A program made the position numbers and the translations under genes. Below the pieces are notes generated by a model. It saw only the letters and a list, made by a program, of their open reading frames with translations, did not search any database and was not told the origin of the DNA. Positions 1 to 7,288 of a stretch of 16,601 bases of DNA are shown piece by piece. Position 1 is the stretch's first letter. Each line of letters opens with the position of its first letter. Location: NCBI GenBank assembly GCA_023396115.1, contig JAEWXC010000003.1:1-16601 (forward strand). Direction: 5' to 3'. This DNA comes from Actinomycetes bacterium (GTDB lineage: Bacteria; Actinomycetota; Actinomycetes; Propionibacteriales; Nocardioidaceae).

Positions 1-29
1 CGCCGGGCCGGGCCGCGCGGGTGGGGGGG

Positions 30-45
30 GGGGCACCCTTGCCCC
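30..45 (-). terminator. Candidate hairpin terminator after the M4 peptidase gene
   Basis: A 6-bp stem (GGGGCA/TGCCCC, 4-nt loop) begins about 28 nt past the M4 peptidase stop codon on the minus strand. It runs into a cytosine run (the complement of 11 consecutive G at 23-33) and has no T tract. U-less hairpins are common at actinobacterial gene ends, but the stem is short, so this is a weak call. Confidence 0.3.
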
Positions 46-73
46 ACGGCGCCACCGCACCGGTCTGGCGACC

Positions 74-1678
74 TCAGCTGACGTTGACGCCGCTCCACGC
101 CGCCGCGACCGCGTTCTGCTGCGCCGACCCGGCCCCGTACAGGTCGCGGGCCGCGTTCATCGTCGCGGTCCGGGCCTGGGCGTAGGTGGTCGAGGAGGTC
201 ATGTAGACCGTCAGCGCCCGGTACCAGATCTTCGCCGCAGCCTCACGACCCACCCCGGTCACCGTGGTGCCGTTGCAGGTGGTCGAGGAGTGCTGGACCC
301 CACCGAACGACTTCGTCCCGGTGCCCTCGGCGAGCAGGTAGAAGAAGTGGTTGCCGATCCCGGAGCTGTAGTGGACGTCGACGTTCTTGGCGTTCGAGCT
401 CCAGCAGTCCAGCGACTTGCCGTCGGCACTGGGCTGGTCCATGCGACGCAGGCCCCGGTGGTTCTTCAGGTCGAACTGCTCACCCACCAGGTAGTCGCCG
501 GGGTCGGAGGCGTTGGAGGCGTTGAACTCCACCATCGCGCCGAAGATGTCCGAGGTCGCCTCGTTCAGACCGCCGCTCTCCCCGGAGTAGGTGAGGTTGG
601 CGCTGTTCTCGGTGATGCCGTGGGTCATCTCGTGAGCCGCCACGTCGAGCGAGGTCAACGGGCCGTAGTTGACCCCGTCGCCGTCGCCGTAGGTCATCTT
701 CTTGCCGTCCCAGAAGGCGTTGACGTAGTTCTTGCCGTAGTGGACCCGGTTGAACGACCCGGTGCCGTTGTTCCAGATGCCGTTGCGTCCGTGAGCGTTC
801 TTGAAGTAGTCCCAGGTGGCCTGCGACCCGTAGTGGGCGTCGGCGGCGGCGCTGGCCCGGTTGCCGGTGGTCCCGTCACCGAAAGTGCTGGTGCCCGAGG
901 TGAACGTGGTGCCGTTCTTGCACCCGATGGTGAGCAGCGTGCACAGGAACGAGTCCTCCGCCCCGTTCATGTCGGTGGTGTAGGTACCACCCCGGACCGG
1001 GTCCTTGAGGCTGAACGAGGAGCCGGAACCGGTGACCGACAGCCCGACGGTCCCCGAGTACAGGGTGCGTCCGGTGCCGTCGACGTTGACGATCTGCTGC
1101 TCCGAGCGGATCACCGTGCCCGAACGGGCGTCCAGGTAGGTGGCGAGCCGGCTGGGGGTGCCGTTGGCCTGGAGACCCCCGGTGACCACCTCCCAGGCCA
1201 GGCGCGGGGCACCGGCGGTGGCGTCGACCACGAGGCGGCGGGAGTCGGCCCGGCGGGCCTGCTCGCCCCGGGCCAGGTTGCCCGAGACCTGCCGCAACCC
1301 CAGGGTGCGCTTCTCGGCGCGGGCCCCGGATATCCCGGGCGTCACCGCGAGGTCCAGCGGCGCCTTCAACGTCTGGCTGGCGCCGCGCCAGGCGCCGCCG
1401 GGGCCGCGGTGCACCACCAGGTCACCGCCCAGGACCGGCAGGCCGCGGTAGCTGCGGTCGACGCGCACGTGCGTGGTGCCGTCGGCGTCGGTGAGGGTGC
1501 TGCGGGCCGCGAACTCCTGCCCGGACGCGGCGCGCGCGGCGCCGGGGTGCTCGGCCAGGGCAGCCAGGGCCCGGGCGCCCGGGTCCTGTCCGGCCGCGGT
1601 GGCGGGGGTGGTGGTGGCCAGGGCGCCGAGGCCCAGGGCGATGACGGCGGCGGCCGCCAGTGGAGCGGTTCTGCGCAT
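74..1678 (-). CDS. Secreted thermolysin-like neutral metallopeptidase (family M4)
   Basis: This is a zinc endopeptidase exported as a preproprotein of 534 residues and probably matured by removal of its propeptide outside the cell. Residues 1-29 form a signal peptide (MRRT, then an Ala/Leu-rich core, then a TPATAA-type cleavage site). Residues of about 35-215 fit the FTP and PepSY propeptide region (for example RSYRGLPVLGGDLVVH). The catalytic part has the zinc motif HEMTH at 349-353, the third-ligand motif NEATSD at 372-377 (E373), and the active-site His of VHYSSGIGNH at H436, which corresponds to thermolysin His231. Length and the AAWSGVNVS end fit streptomycete-type M4 enzymes, and all key residues are present. 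The open frame extends 20 codons further upstream, but the ATG at 1678 is preferred because the signal peptide starts there and GGAAGGA lies 8 nt upstream (1687-1693). It is the last gene in this direction within the window, 141 bp after dapB, and is probably transcribed separately. Confidence 0.93.
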   Translation of the reverse strand: MRRTAPLAAAAVIALGLGALATTTPATAAGQDPGARALAALAEHPGAARAASGQEFAARSTLTDADGTTHVRVDRSYRGLPVLGGDLVVHRGPGGAWRGASQTLKAPLDLAVTPGISGARAEKRTLGLRQVSGNLARGEQARRADSRRLVVDATAGAPRLAWEVVTGGLQANGTPSRLATYLDARSGTVIRSEQQIVNVDGTGRTLYSGTVGLSVTGSGSSFSLKDPVRGGTYTTDMNGAEDSFLCTLLTIGCKNGTTFTSGTSTFGDGTTGNRASAAADAHYGSQATWDYFKNAHGRNGIWNNGTGSFNRVHYGKNYVNAFWDGKKMTYGDGDGVNYGPLTSLDVAAHEMTHGITENSANLTYSGESGGLNEATSDIFGAMVEFNASNASDPGDYLVGEQFDLKNHRGLRRMDQPSADGKSLDCWSSNAKNVDVHYSSGIGNHFFYLLAEGTGTKSFGGVQHSSTTCNGTTVTGVGREAAAKIWYRALTVYMTSSTTYAQARTATMNAARDLYGAGSAQQNAVAAAWSGVNVS

Positions 1679-1702
1679 GGAACGTGTCCTTCCGGTCCGA
1701 GA

Positions 1703-1739
1703 TGTCGGTGCGGTGCACCGACAGGTGCAACGCTGCACC
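1703..1739. promoter_or_regulatory. Two adjacent inverted repeats upstream of the M4 peptidase gene
   Basis: TGTCGGTGC, a 3-nt spacer and GCACCGACA form a perfect 9-bp inverted repeat at 1703-1723. It is followed directly by GGTGCA-N4-TGCACC at 1724-1739. Both are built from GGTGCA/TGCACC elements and lie 25-61 nt upstream of the peptidase start codon. They could be a repressor operator or a leader hairpin controlling protease expression. The sequence shows the symmetry only; the function is inferred. Confidence 0.35.
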
Positions 1740-1798
1740 GCTCGCCGGGGTCACGCCCAGCCCCGACGATCTGCAGGAACGTGCACGGCACGGACCTG

Positions 1799-1813
1799 CA
1801 CGACCGGGTCGTG
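1799..1813 (-). terminator. Weak hairpin after dapB
   Basis: CACGACC-G-GGTCGTG forms a short palindrome that begins 7 nt past the dapB stop codon. Folded, it gives about a 5-bp stem with a 5-nt loop and no T tract. It could help end the dapB transcript, but the evidence is thin. Confidence 0.22.
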
Positions 1814-1819
1814 ACCGGC

Positions 1820-2623
1820 TCAGTCCAGGTCGAGGAAGTGCTCCAGTCCGACGGTGAGGCCCGGGTGCTCGGCGATGGCGCGCAGCCCGGCCAGCACCCC
1901 GGGGTTGAACCCGGTCCGGTCCATCGAGTCGTGCCGGATGGTCAGGGTCTCCCCCGGCTGGCCGAGCACGACCTCCTGGTGGGCCACCAGACCGCGGATC
2001 CGCAGCGCGTGCACCGGCACGCCGTCGACGTCGGCGCCACGGGCTCCGGGCAGGGCGGTGCTGGTGGAGTCGGGCATCGCCTCGCACCCGGCCGAGCGTC
2101 GGGCAGCCGCGACCATCTCGGCGGTGCGCCGGGCCGTGCCGGAGGGTGCGTCGGCCTTGGTCGGGTGGTGCAGCTCGACGATCTCGACGCTCTCGAAGTA
2201 GGGCGCGGCCTTCGCGGCGAACTGCATCATCAGGATGGCGCCGATGGAGAAGTTCGGGGCGATCAGCACGCCGGTCCCCGGCGACCCGTCGAGCTCGGTC
2301 CGCAGGGTCGCGAGCCGCTCCTCGTCGAAGCCGGTGGTGCCGACGACCGCGTGGATCCCGTGCCGGATGCACCAGGTCAGGTTCTCCATCACCACGTCGG
2401 GGTGGGTGAAGTCGACGACAGCCCGGGCACCGGCGTCGGTGAGCTGGGCGATGTCGTCGCCGGCGTCGATCCGGGCCACCAGCTCCATGCCGGTGGCGGC
2501 CTCCACGGCCCGGCAGATCTCGCTGCCCACCTTGCCGCGGGCACCCAGGACGGCGACCCGCAGGGGGGTGTCGGAGGACGACGACGGGGCGGCTGGACCG
2601 GGGCGGGAATCGGGGGTGCTCAC
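1820..2623 (-). CDS. dapB: 4-hydroxy-tetrahydrodipicolinate reductase
   Basis: DapB reduces 4-hydroxy-tetrahydrodipicolinate with NAD(P)H in the cytoplasm, on the route to meso-diaminopimelate (peptidoglycan) and lysine. The 267-residue product has the Rossmann motif GARGKVG at 27-33, the VVGTTG segment, APNFSIGA, and the family signature ELHHPTKADAPSGT with the catalytic pair at H152/H153 and K156. The C-terminal segment ETLTIRHDSMDRTGFNPGVL is typical. The open frame continues 30 codons upstream without family similarity. The GTG at 2623 is the best start: it leaves a short Ser/Pro-rich extension of about 20 residues before the Rossmann strand, and a -10-like TAGGTT lies exactly 7 nt before it, suggesting a leaderless message. 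It is divergent from the methyltransferase gene and shares an 80-bp promoter region with it. Confidence 0.96.
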   Translation of the reverse strand: MSTPDSRPGPAAPSSSSDTPLRVAVLGARGKVGSEICRAVEAATGMELVARIDAGDDIAQLTDAGARAVVDFTHPDVVMENLTWCIRHGIHAVVGTTGFDEERLATLRTELDGSPGTGVLIAPNFSIGAILMMQFAAKAAPYFESVEIVELHHPTKADAPSGTARRTAEMVAAARRSAGCEAMPDSTSTALPGARGADVDGVPVHALRIRGLVAHQEVVLGQPGETLTIRHDSMDRTGFNPGVLAGLRAIAEHPGLTVGLEHFLDLD

Positions 2624-2636
2624 GCGGCCCAACCTA
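2624..2636 (-). promoter_or_regulatory. Leaderless-type -10 element of dapB
   Basis: On the minus strand TAGGTT (2636-2631) is followed by 7 nt and then the GTG start at 2623. This is the TANNNT-N7-start spacing known for leaderless actinobacterial transcripts. No convincing -35 element or Shine-Dalgarno site is visible. Confidence 0.45.
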
Positions 2637-2703
2637 TCGTCCGCGTCGTCCACCGGGGTGGCGGTGCTCCGGGTGCGGACACGGTAGTGGCAGGCTAGGG
2701 CCC

Positions 2704-3222
2704 ATGGTGGCACTGCCGACGATCCCGCCCCGCATCCGCTGGGCGGTCGAGCTCATGGATCTCCAGCCCAACGACCAGGTGCTGGAGATCGGTTGCGGGG
2801 ACGGTGCCGCGGCCGAGCTGATCTGCTCCAAGCTGGAGACCGGCAAGCTGTTCGCGATCGACCGGTCCGAGTCCGGTGTGGACCGCACGAAGCGGCGCTG
2901 CAAGCAGTACGTGGACGCCGGTCGGCTGACCGTGCGGCAGATCGACCTCGCCACGCTGCGGGTGCCGGTCAAGCGGCTGACGAAAGTGTTCGCCTTCAAC
3001 GTCAACCTGTTCTGGGTGCGTGACTGCGCCGACGAGGTGGCGCTGCTGCACGAGCGGGTCGTGCCCGGCGGTGCGGTGCACCTGTTCTACGAGGTGAACC
3101 GTCCCGAGGAGGTGCCCAAGATCGTGCGCGGCTCCTCCGACGCGCTGCTGGCCGCCGGCTTCCGGGTCTCGGTGGTGCAGCAGAAGTCCCCCAAGGTCAT
3201 CGGGATCATCGGCCGCCGCTGA
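2704..3222 (+). CDS. Class I SAM-dependent methyltransferase, small
   Basis: This 172-residue protein is a Rossmann-fold methyltransferase. Motif I is VLEIGCGDG at 26-34 (SAM binding), and motif II is the acidic end of LFAIDRS (D53), which would bind the ribose of SAM. A strand-and-loop region FAFNVNLFW follows, then a post-motif VVPGGAVHLFYEV typical of class I enzymes. It is short, with no added substrate-recognition domain, and the substrate cannot be told from sequence. It is the only plus-strand gene in the window, divergent from dapB and convergent with the M16 gene. The ATG at 2704 has only a weak upstream AGGG. It is likely a small-molecule methyltransferase of the Methyltransf_25/11 type. 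Confidence 0.82.
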   Translation: MVALPTIPPRIRWAVELMDLQPNDQVLEIGCGDGAAAELICSKLETGKLFAIDRSESGVDRTKRRCKQYVDAGRLTVRQIDLATLRVPVKRLTKVFAFNVNLFWVRDCADEVALLHERVVPGGAVHLFYEVNRPEEVPKIVRGSSDALLAAGFRVSVVQQKSPKVIGIIGRR

Positions 3223-3278
3223 GCGGCCGCACGCCCCACCCGCCACCTGTGGGTGGTCGCCGACCTCCCGCACGACGA

Positions 3279-3316
3279 ACCGGCAGTTCCCCCACGTGTG
3301 CGGGGAAACTGCCGGT
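3279..3316. terminator. Bidirectional terminator hairpin between convergent genes
   Basis: ACCGGCAGTTCCCC pairs with GGGGAAACTGCCGGT across a short loop, a 14-bp stem with one bulged base. It lies 57 nt past the methyltransferase stop and 16 nt past the M16 stop, where a shared terminator is expected. The rest of the 109-bp gap (3223-3331) holds only a minor 5-bp stem near 3244-3257. Confidence 0.7.
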
Positions 3317-3331
3317 ACGGGTCGTGCTGTG

Positions 3332-4753
3332 TCAGGACTCCGCGGGCTCGGGTGACCCGCCCGGCTGGTCCCACCCGTCCGGGCCGACTGCCGCGACGAT
3401 CTCGGACTGGGAGAACAGGCTCCGGGCCAGGGACTGCACGTCGTCGAGGGTGACCCCGTCGATCCGAGCCATCACCTCGTCGATGTCGAGCAGCTCGTCG
3501 TGCAGCAGCTCGGCCTTCCCGATCCGCGACATCCGCGACCCTGAGTCCTCCAGCCCCAGCGCGATCGAGCCGCGCAGCTGCCCCTGACCACGGCGCAGCT
3601 CGTCGGCGGTGATCCCGTGCTCGGCGACCTTGCCCAGCTCGGCGCGGACCACGGCCATCACCTCCTCCACCTTGCTGGGCAGACACCCCACCGCCACGCC
3701 GACCAGGCCGGCGTCGGCGTAGTGGCTGCCGAAGGAGTAGACCGAGTACGCCAGACCGCGCTTCTCCCGGACCTCCTGGAACAGCCGGGAGGAGGTGCCG
3801 CCCCCCAGGGCGGTGTTGAGCACCCCGAGCGTGAAGCGCCGGTCGTCGGACCGGGTGATCCCGTTGACGCCGAGCACCACGTTGACCTGCTCCAGGGGCC
3901 GGCTCGCGTGCCGGGTGCCCGGGGTGACCCGGCGCACCCGTCCCACGATCCTGGGGGCCGAGGGCTGCTCGTCCCGGGCCAGGAACTTGTTCCGGGAGAA
4001 GGCGGTGCGCACCGCCCGGACCACCGCGTTGTGCTCCACGTTGCCGGCCACCGCCACGACCATCGTCGCGGGCCGGTAGTGGCGCTTGTGGAACCGGGCG
4101 ATCTGGTCGCGGGTCAGCGCCCGGATCGACGCCTCGGTACCGGCGATCGGTCGACCCAGCGGGCTGTCCCCCCAGGCCTGGGCGGCGAACAGGTTGTGCA
4201 CCACGTCGTCGGGGTCGTCGTCGTGCATCGCGATCTCGTCGAGGATCACCTCACGCTCGGCCTCGACGTCCTCGGGCGCGATCAACGAGTTGGTGATCAT
4301 GTCGCCGAGCACGTCCACGGCCAGCGGCAGGTCGATGTCCAGGACGCGTGCGTGGAAGCACGTGTACTCCTTGGCGGTGAATGCGTTGAACTCGCCACCG
4401 ACCTCGTCCAGCGCCACCGAGATGTCCAGGGCGCTGCGCTCCCGGGTGCCCTTGAAGAGCAGGTGCTCGAGGAAGTGGCTGGCCCCGTGCAGGCTCGGCG
4501 ACTCGTCGCGCGACCCCACCCGGATCCAGACCCCGATGCTGGCCGAACGGACGCCGGCCATCTGCTCGGTGACCACCCGCAGACCACCGGGCAGCACGGT
4601 GCGCCGCACCAGCGAGGTCACTGCCCCGGAGGCGTCGGAGACCTTCGACAGGGTGCGGGTGGAGCCGACGGCCTGGCCCGACACGTGCGCGGAAAGGGAC
4701 AACCGGCCAGCAGAAACCTGCTGGCCGGTCGTCCCGGTGGAACCGGTGGTCAC
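3332..4753 (-). CDS. M16 family zinc peptidase (insulinase/processing-peptidase type)
   Basis: This 473-residue cytoplasmic zinc peptidase resembles mitochondrial processing peptidase beta and mycobacterial PepR, which is encoded beside pnp in the same way. The inverted zinc motif HFLEH is at 93-97, with H93 and H97 as ligands and E96 catalytic. The third ligand is E173 in EREVILDEI, and E166 is the conserved helper Glu 7 residues before it. The C-terminal half carries the substrate-binding R332/Y336 pair in EKRGLAYSVYSF. Its GTG start at 4753 overlaps the pnp stop codon (GTGA), suggesting translational coupling. However, the first 45 or so residues are Ser/Thr/Gly-rich and unlike the family, and a perfect hairpin at 4702-4729 lies within them. 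A later start (GTG at residue 45 or 49) is therefore possible. Substrate is unknown; no signal peptide is seen. Confidence 0.93.
   Translation of the reverse strand: MTTGSTGTTGQQVSAGRLSLSAHVSGQAVGSTRTLSKVSDASGAVTSLVRRTVLPGGLRVVTEQMAGVRSASIGVWIRVGSRDESPSLHGASHFLEHLLFKGTRERSALDISVALDEVGGEFNAFTAKEYTCFHARVLDIDLPLAVDVLGDMITNSLIAPEDVEAEREVILDEIAMHDDDPDDVVHNLFAAQAWGDSPLGRPIAGTEASIRALTRDQIARFHKRHYRPATMVVAVAGNVEHNAVVRAVRTAFSRNKFLARDEQPSAPRIVGRVRRVTPGTRHASRPLEQVNVVLGVNGITRSDDRRFTLGVLNTALGGGTSSRLFQEVREKRGLAYSVYSFGSHYADAGLVGVAVGCLPSKVEEVMAVVRAELGKVAEHGITADELRRGQGQLRGSIALGLEDSGSRMSRIGKAELLHDELLDIDEVMARIDGVTLDDVQSLARSLFSQSEIVAAVGPDGWDQPGGSPEPAES
4702..4729 (-). terminator. Perfect 12-bp hairpin just after the pnp stop, inside the M16 5' end
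   Basis: ACCGGCCAGCAG, a 4-nt loop and CTGCTGGCCGGT form a perfect stem starting 20 nt past the pnp stop on the minus strand. It is followed by TTGTCCCTTTCC, a broken T tract. This is what an intrinsic terminator or attenuator at the end of pnp would look like. It would also cover codons 9-17 of M16 if M16 starts at 4753. Confidence 0.5.
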
Positions 4754-6963
4754 TCGGTGTCTGCCTCGCCCGACTCAGCCTCGGCGTCCTCGGTGACGGG
4801 GACCAGCGACAGCTTGCCGCGGTCGTCGATCTCGGCGATCTGGACCTGGATCTTCTGGCCGACCGAGACGACGTCCTCGACGTTCTCGATGCGCTTGCCG
4901 CCGTTGAGGGCCTTCAGCTTCGTGATGTGCAGCAGGCCGTCCTTGCCCGGGAGCAGGGAGACGAACGCACCGAAGTTGGTGGTCTTCACGACGGTGCCGA
5001 GGTAGCGCTCGCCGACCTCGGGCATCGTCGGGTTGGCGATGGCGTTGACCATCGACTTGGCAGCCTCGGCAGCGGCACCGTTGGTGGCGCCGATGTACAC
5101 GGTGCCGTCGTCCTCGATCGAGACGCTCGCGCCGGTGTCGTCCTGGATCTGGTTGATCACCTTGCCCTTGGGCCCGATGACCTCACCGATCTTGTCGACC
5201 GGCACCTTCACGGTGATGATCCGCGGAGCGAACTCGCTCATCTCCTCCGGACCCTCGATGGCCTCACCCATCACGTCCAGGATGGCGGTGCGGGCGTCGT
5301 GGGCCTGGAGCAGCGCCTGGGCCAGCACGTCGGCGGGGATGCCGTCGAGCTTGGTGTCCAGCTGCAGGGCGGTCACGAAGTCGCGGGTACCGGCGACCTT
5401 GAAGTCCATGTCGCCGTAGGCGTCCTCGGCGCCGAGGATGTCGGTCAGCGCGACGTACTCGGTCTTGCCGTCGACCTCGCCGGAGATCAGACCCATGGCG
5501 ATGCCGGCGACCGGAGCCTTCAGCGGCACACCGGCCTGGAGCAGGGCCAGGGTGGAGGCGCAGACCGAACCCATCGAGGTGGAGCCGTTGGAGCCCATGC
5601 ACTCGGAGAGCTGGCGGATCGCGTAGGGGAACTCCTCGCGGGTGGGCAGCACCGGCAACAGCGCGCGGCGGGCCAGCGCACCGTGGCCGACCTCGCGACG
5701 CTTGGGCGAACCCACGCGACCGGTCTCACCGGTGGAGAACGGGGCGAAGACGTACTTGTGCATGTACCGGCGGTGCTTCTCCGGGCTCAGCGTGTCGAGC
5801 TGCTGCTCCATCTTGAGCATGTCGAGGGTGGTGACACCCAGGATCTGGGTCTCGCCGCGCTCGAAGATCGAGGAGCCGTGCACGCGGGGCACCACGCCGA
5901 CCTCGGCGTGCAGCGGACGGATGTCGGCCAGACCGCGGCCGTCGATGCGGACCTTGTCGCGCAGGATGCGGGCGCGCATGAGCTCCTTGTTCAGGGAGCG
6001 GAACGCGGCGCCGATCTCCTTCTCGCGGCCCTCGAACTGGGCACCGATCTTCTCGACCAGGGTGGCCTTGATCTCGTCGAGGCGGTCCTCGCGCTCCTGC
6101 TTGCCGGCGATGGTCAGGGCCTCGGCGGTCTCGGTGGAGACGGCGGCCTCGACAGCGGCGTACACGTCGTCCTGGTAGTCCAGGAAGATCGGGAACTCGG
6201 CGACCGGCTTGGCGGCGACCTTGGCCAGCTCGACCTGGGCCTCGACGAGCTGCTTGATGAACGGCTTGGCAGCCTCGAGACCGCCGGCGACGACCTCCTC
6301 GGTCGGCGCGGTGGCGCCGCCGCGGACCAGCTCGATGGTCTGCTCGGTGGCCTCGGCCTCGACCATCATGATGGCCACGTCACCGGCGTCGGTGACCCGA
6401 CCGGCCACGACCATGTCGAAGACCGCGCGCTCGAGCTGCTCGTGGGTGGGGAAGGCGACCCACTGGCCGTCGATCAGGGCCACGCGGACACCGCCGACGG
6501 GGCCGGAGAACGGCAGACCCGAGAGCTGGGTCGACATCGACGCGGCGTTGATGGCCAGCACGTCGTAGGGCATGTTCGGGTCGAGCGCCATTACGGTGAT
6601 GACGACCTGGACCTCGTTGCGCAGACCCTTCTTGAAGGTCGGGCGCAGCGGGCGGTCGATGAGGCGGCAGGTGAGGATCGCGTCCTCGCCCGGGCGACCC
6701 TCGGACCGGAAGAACGAGCCGGGGATCTGGCCCACGGCGTACATCCGCTCCTCGACGTCGATCGTCAGGGGGAAGAAGTCGAAGTGGTCCTTGGGCTGCT
6801 TGCCCACGGTGGTGGCCGAGAGCAGCATGGTCTCGTCGTCGAGGTACGCCGTGACCGCACCCGCGGCCTGACGGGCCAGCAGGCCGGTCTCGAACTTGAC
6901 GGTGCGCTGGCCGAACTTGCCGTTGTCGAGAGTCGTCTCGACGGCGGAGATGATGGGTTCCAC
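4750..6963 (-). CDS. pnp: Polynucleotide phosphorylase (PNPase)
   Basis: PNPase degrades RNA 3' to 5' using phosphate, giving nucleoside diphosphates, and can also polymerise them; it works as a trimer in RNA turnover. The 737-residue protein has two RNase PH-like domains (about 10-145 and 335-560) joined by a helical segment. These are followed by a KH domain (about 582-645, GPKG at 597-600) and an S1 domain (about 651-723, GERYLGTVVKTTNFGAFVSL). Active-site residues of the second RNase PH domain are D514, D520 and K522 in EDAYGDMDFK, and FFRSEGRPGE in the first domain is typical. The GTG at 6963 is chosen because it places 12 residues before DNGKFGQRTVKFETG, as in streptomycete PNPase; the open frame further upstream is leader. 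An AAGGG lies about 12 nt upstream, a slightly long spacing. The M16 gene overlaps its stop codon. Confidence 0.97.
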   Translation of the reverse strand: MEPIISAVETTLDNGKFGQRTVKFETGLLARQAAGAVTAYLDDETMLLSATTVGKQPKDHFDFFPLTIDVEERMYAVGQIPGSFFRSEGRPGEDAILTCRLIDRPLRPTFKKGLRNEVQVVITVMALDPNMPYDVLAINAASMSTQLSGLPFSGPVGGVRVALIDGQWVAFPTHEQLERAVFDMVVAGRVTDAGDVAIMMVEAEATEQTIELVRGGATAPTEEVVAGGLEAAKPFIKQLVEAQVELAKVAAKPVAEFPIFLDYQDDVYAAVEAAVSTETAEALTIAGKQEREDRLDEIKATLVEKIGAQFEGREKEIGAAFRSLNKELMRARILRDKVRIDGRGLADIRPLHAEVGVVPRVHGSSIFERGETQILGVTTLDMLKMEQQLDTLSPEKHRRYMHKYVFAPFSTGETGRVGSPKRREVGHGALARRALLPVLPTREEFPYAIRQLSECMGSNGSTSMGSVCASTLALLQAGVPLKAPVAGIAMGLISGEVDGKTEYVALTDILGAEDAYGDMDFKVAGTRDFVTALQLDTKLDGIPADVLAQALLQAHDARTAILDVMGEAIEGPEEMSEFAPRIITVKVPVDKIGEVIGPKGKVINQIQDDTGASVSIEDDGTVYIGATNGAAAEAAKSMVNAIANPTMPEVGERYLGTVVKTTNFGAFVSLLPGKDGLLHITKLKALNGGKRIENVEDVVSVGQKIQVQIAEIDDRGKLSLVPVTEDAEAESGEADTE

Positions 6964-7218
6964 GTCTGTGGGTGGCCCTTTCTGTGCGCGGAGCGAGCCG
7001 CGTCGTCCGCCCCTGTGGCGGACGGGTACAAGATGCCCGCCGGTTGGCGCAGACCTCCGGTGTCGGAGGGGCCGGTCTTCGATCGAGGCCCGCAGCTGCC
7101 CGGCCTCGTGCCGGGTTCTGAAGGCCACTACCGAGGACCGAGCCGGACGGTGCGGGTCGCTCCTGGTGTGGGGTTGTTCAGTTGTGTTCAGGTGGGCCGT
7201 GACCGGCCTCCGGGGGCC
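6964..7218 (-). promoter_or_regulatory. Structured pnp leader
   Basis: The roughly 250 nt between the likely pnp promoter and its start contain three small perfect hairpins on the transcript. They are 7099-7115 (6-bp arms CCCGGC/GCCGGG, 5-nt loop), 7054-7069 (6-bp arms CCTCCG/CGGAGG) and 7004-7024 (8-bp arms CGTCCGCC/GGCGGACG, 5-nt loop). In E. coli the pnp leader stem is cut by RNase III and mediates autoregulation. A similar role here is inferred from position only. No gene is seen in this gap. Confidence 0.35.
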
Positions 7219-7247
7219 AGCCTAGCGGCCGGGTCCGGATGTGCGAA
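7219..7247 (-). promoter_or_regulatory. Candidate pnp promoter
   Basis: On the minus strand TTCGCA (7247-7242) and TAGGCT (7224-7219) are separated by 17 nt, a fair match to a vegetative actinobacterial promoter. The -35 element overlaps the distal arm of the rpsO terminator palindrome. This would allow pnp to be transcribed independently of rpsO. Confidence 0.35.
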
Positions 7248-7282
7248 GGGGCGGCCGTCCGGGTCCGGACGGCCGCCCCTTC
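7245..7282 (-). terminator. Long palindromic terminator after rpsO
   Basis: GAAGGGGCGGCCGTCCGG, a 2-nt centre and its exact complement form 18-bp arms. The palindrome starts 7 nt past the rpsO stop codon. There is no T tract downstream on the minus strand. It probably ends or partly attenuates the rpsO transcript, or acts as an RNase processing site between rpsO and pnp. Confidence 0.65.
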
Positions 7283-7288
7283 ACGAGG

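Noticed and set aside
23..33. Run of 11 G as a functional element
   Set aside because: No context supports a role, and homopolymer length may be a sequencing error.
290..2698. 802-residue open frame on the plus strand
   Set aside because: It runs antisense to the M4 peptidase and dapB, which have full family motifs. It has repetitive Val/Gly/Ala content typical of high-GC shadow frames.
3279..3316. CRISPR-repeat-like palindrome (GTTCCCCC...GGGGAAAC)
   Set aside because: It resembles type I-E repeats, but there is one copy only, no spacers, and it sits between convergent genes where a terminator is expected.
6964..7128. N-terminal extension of PNPase
   Set aside because: The frame is open, but the extra 55 residues are Arg-rich and unlike PNPase; the GTG at 6963 gives the usual N-terminus.
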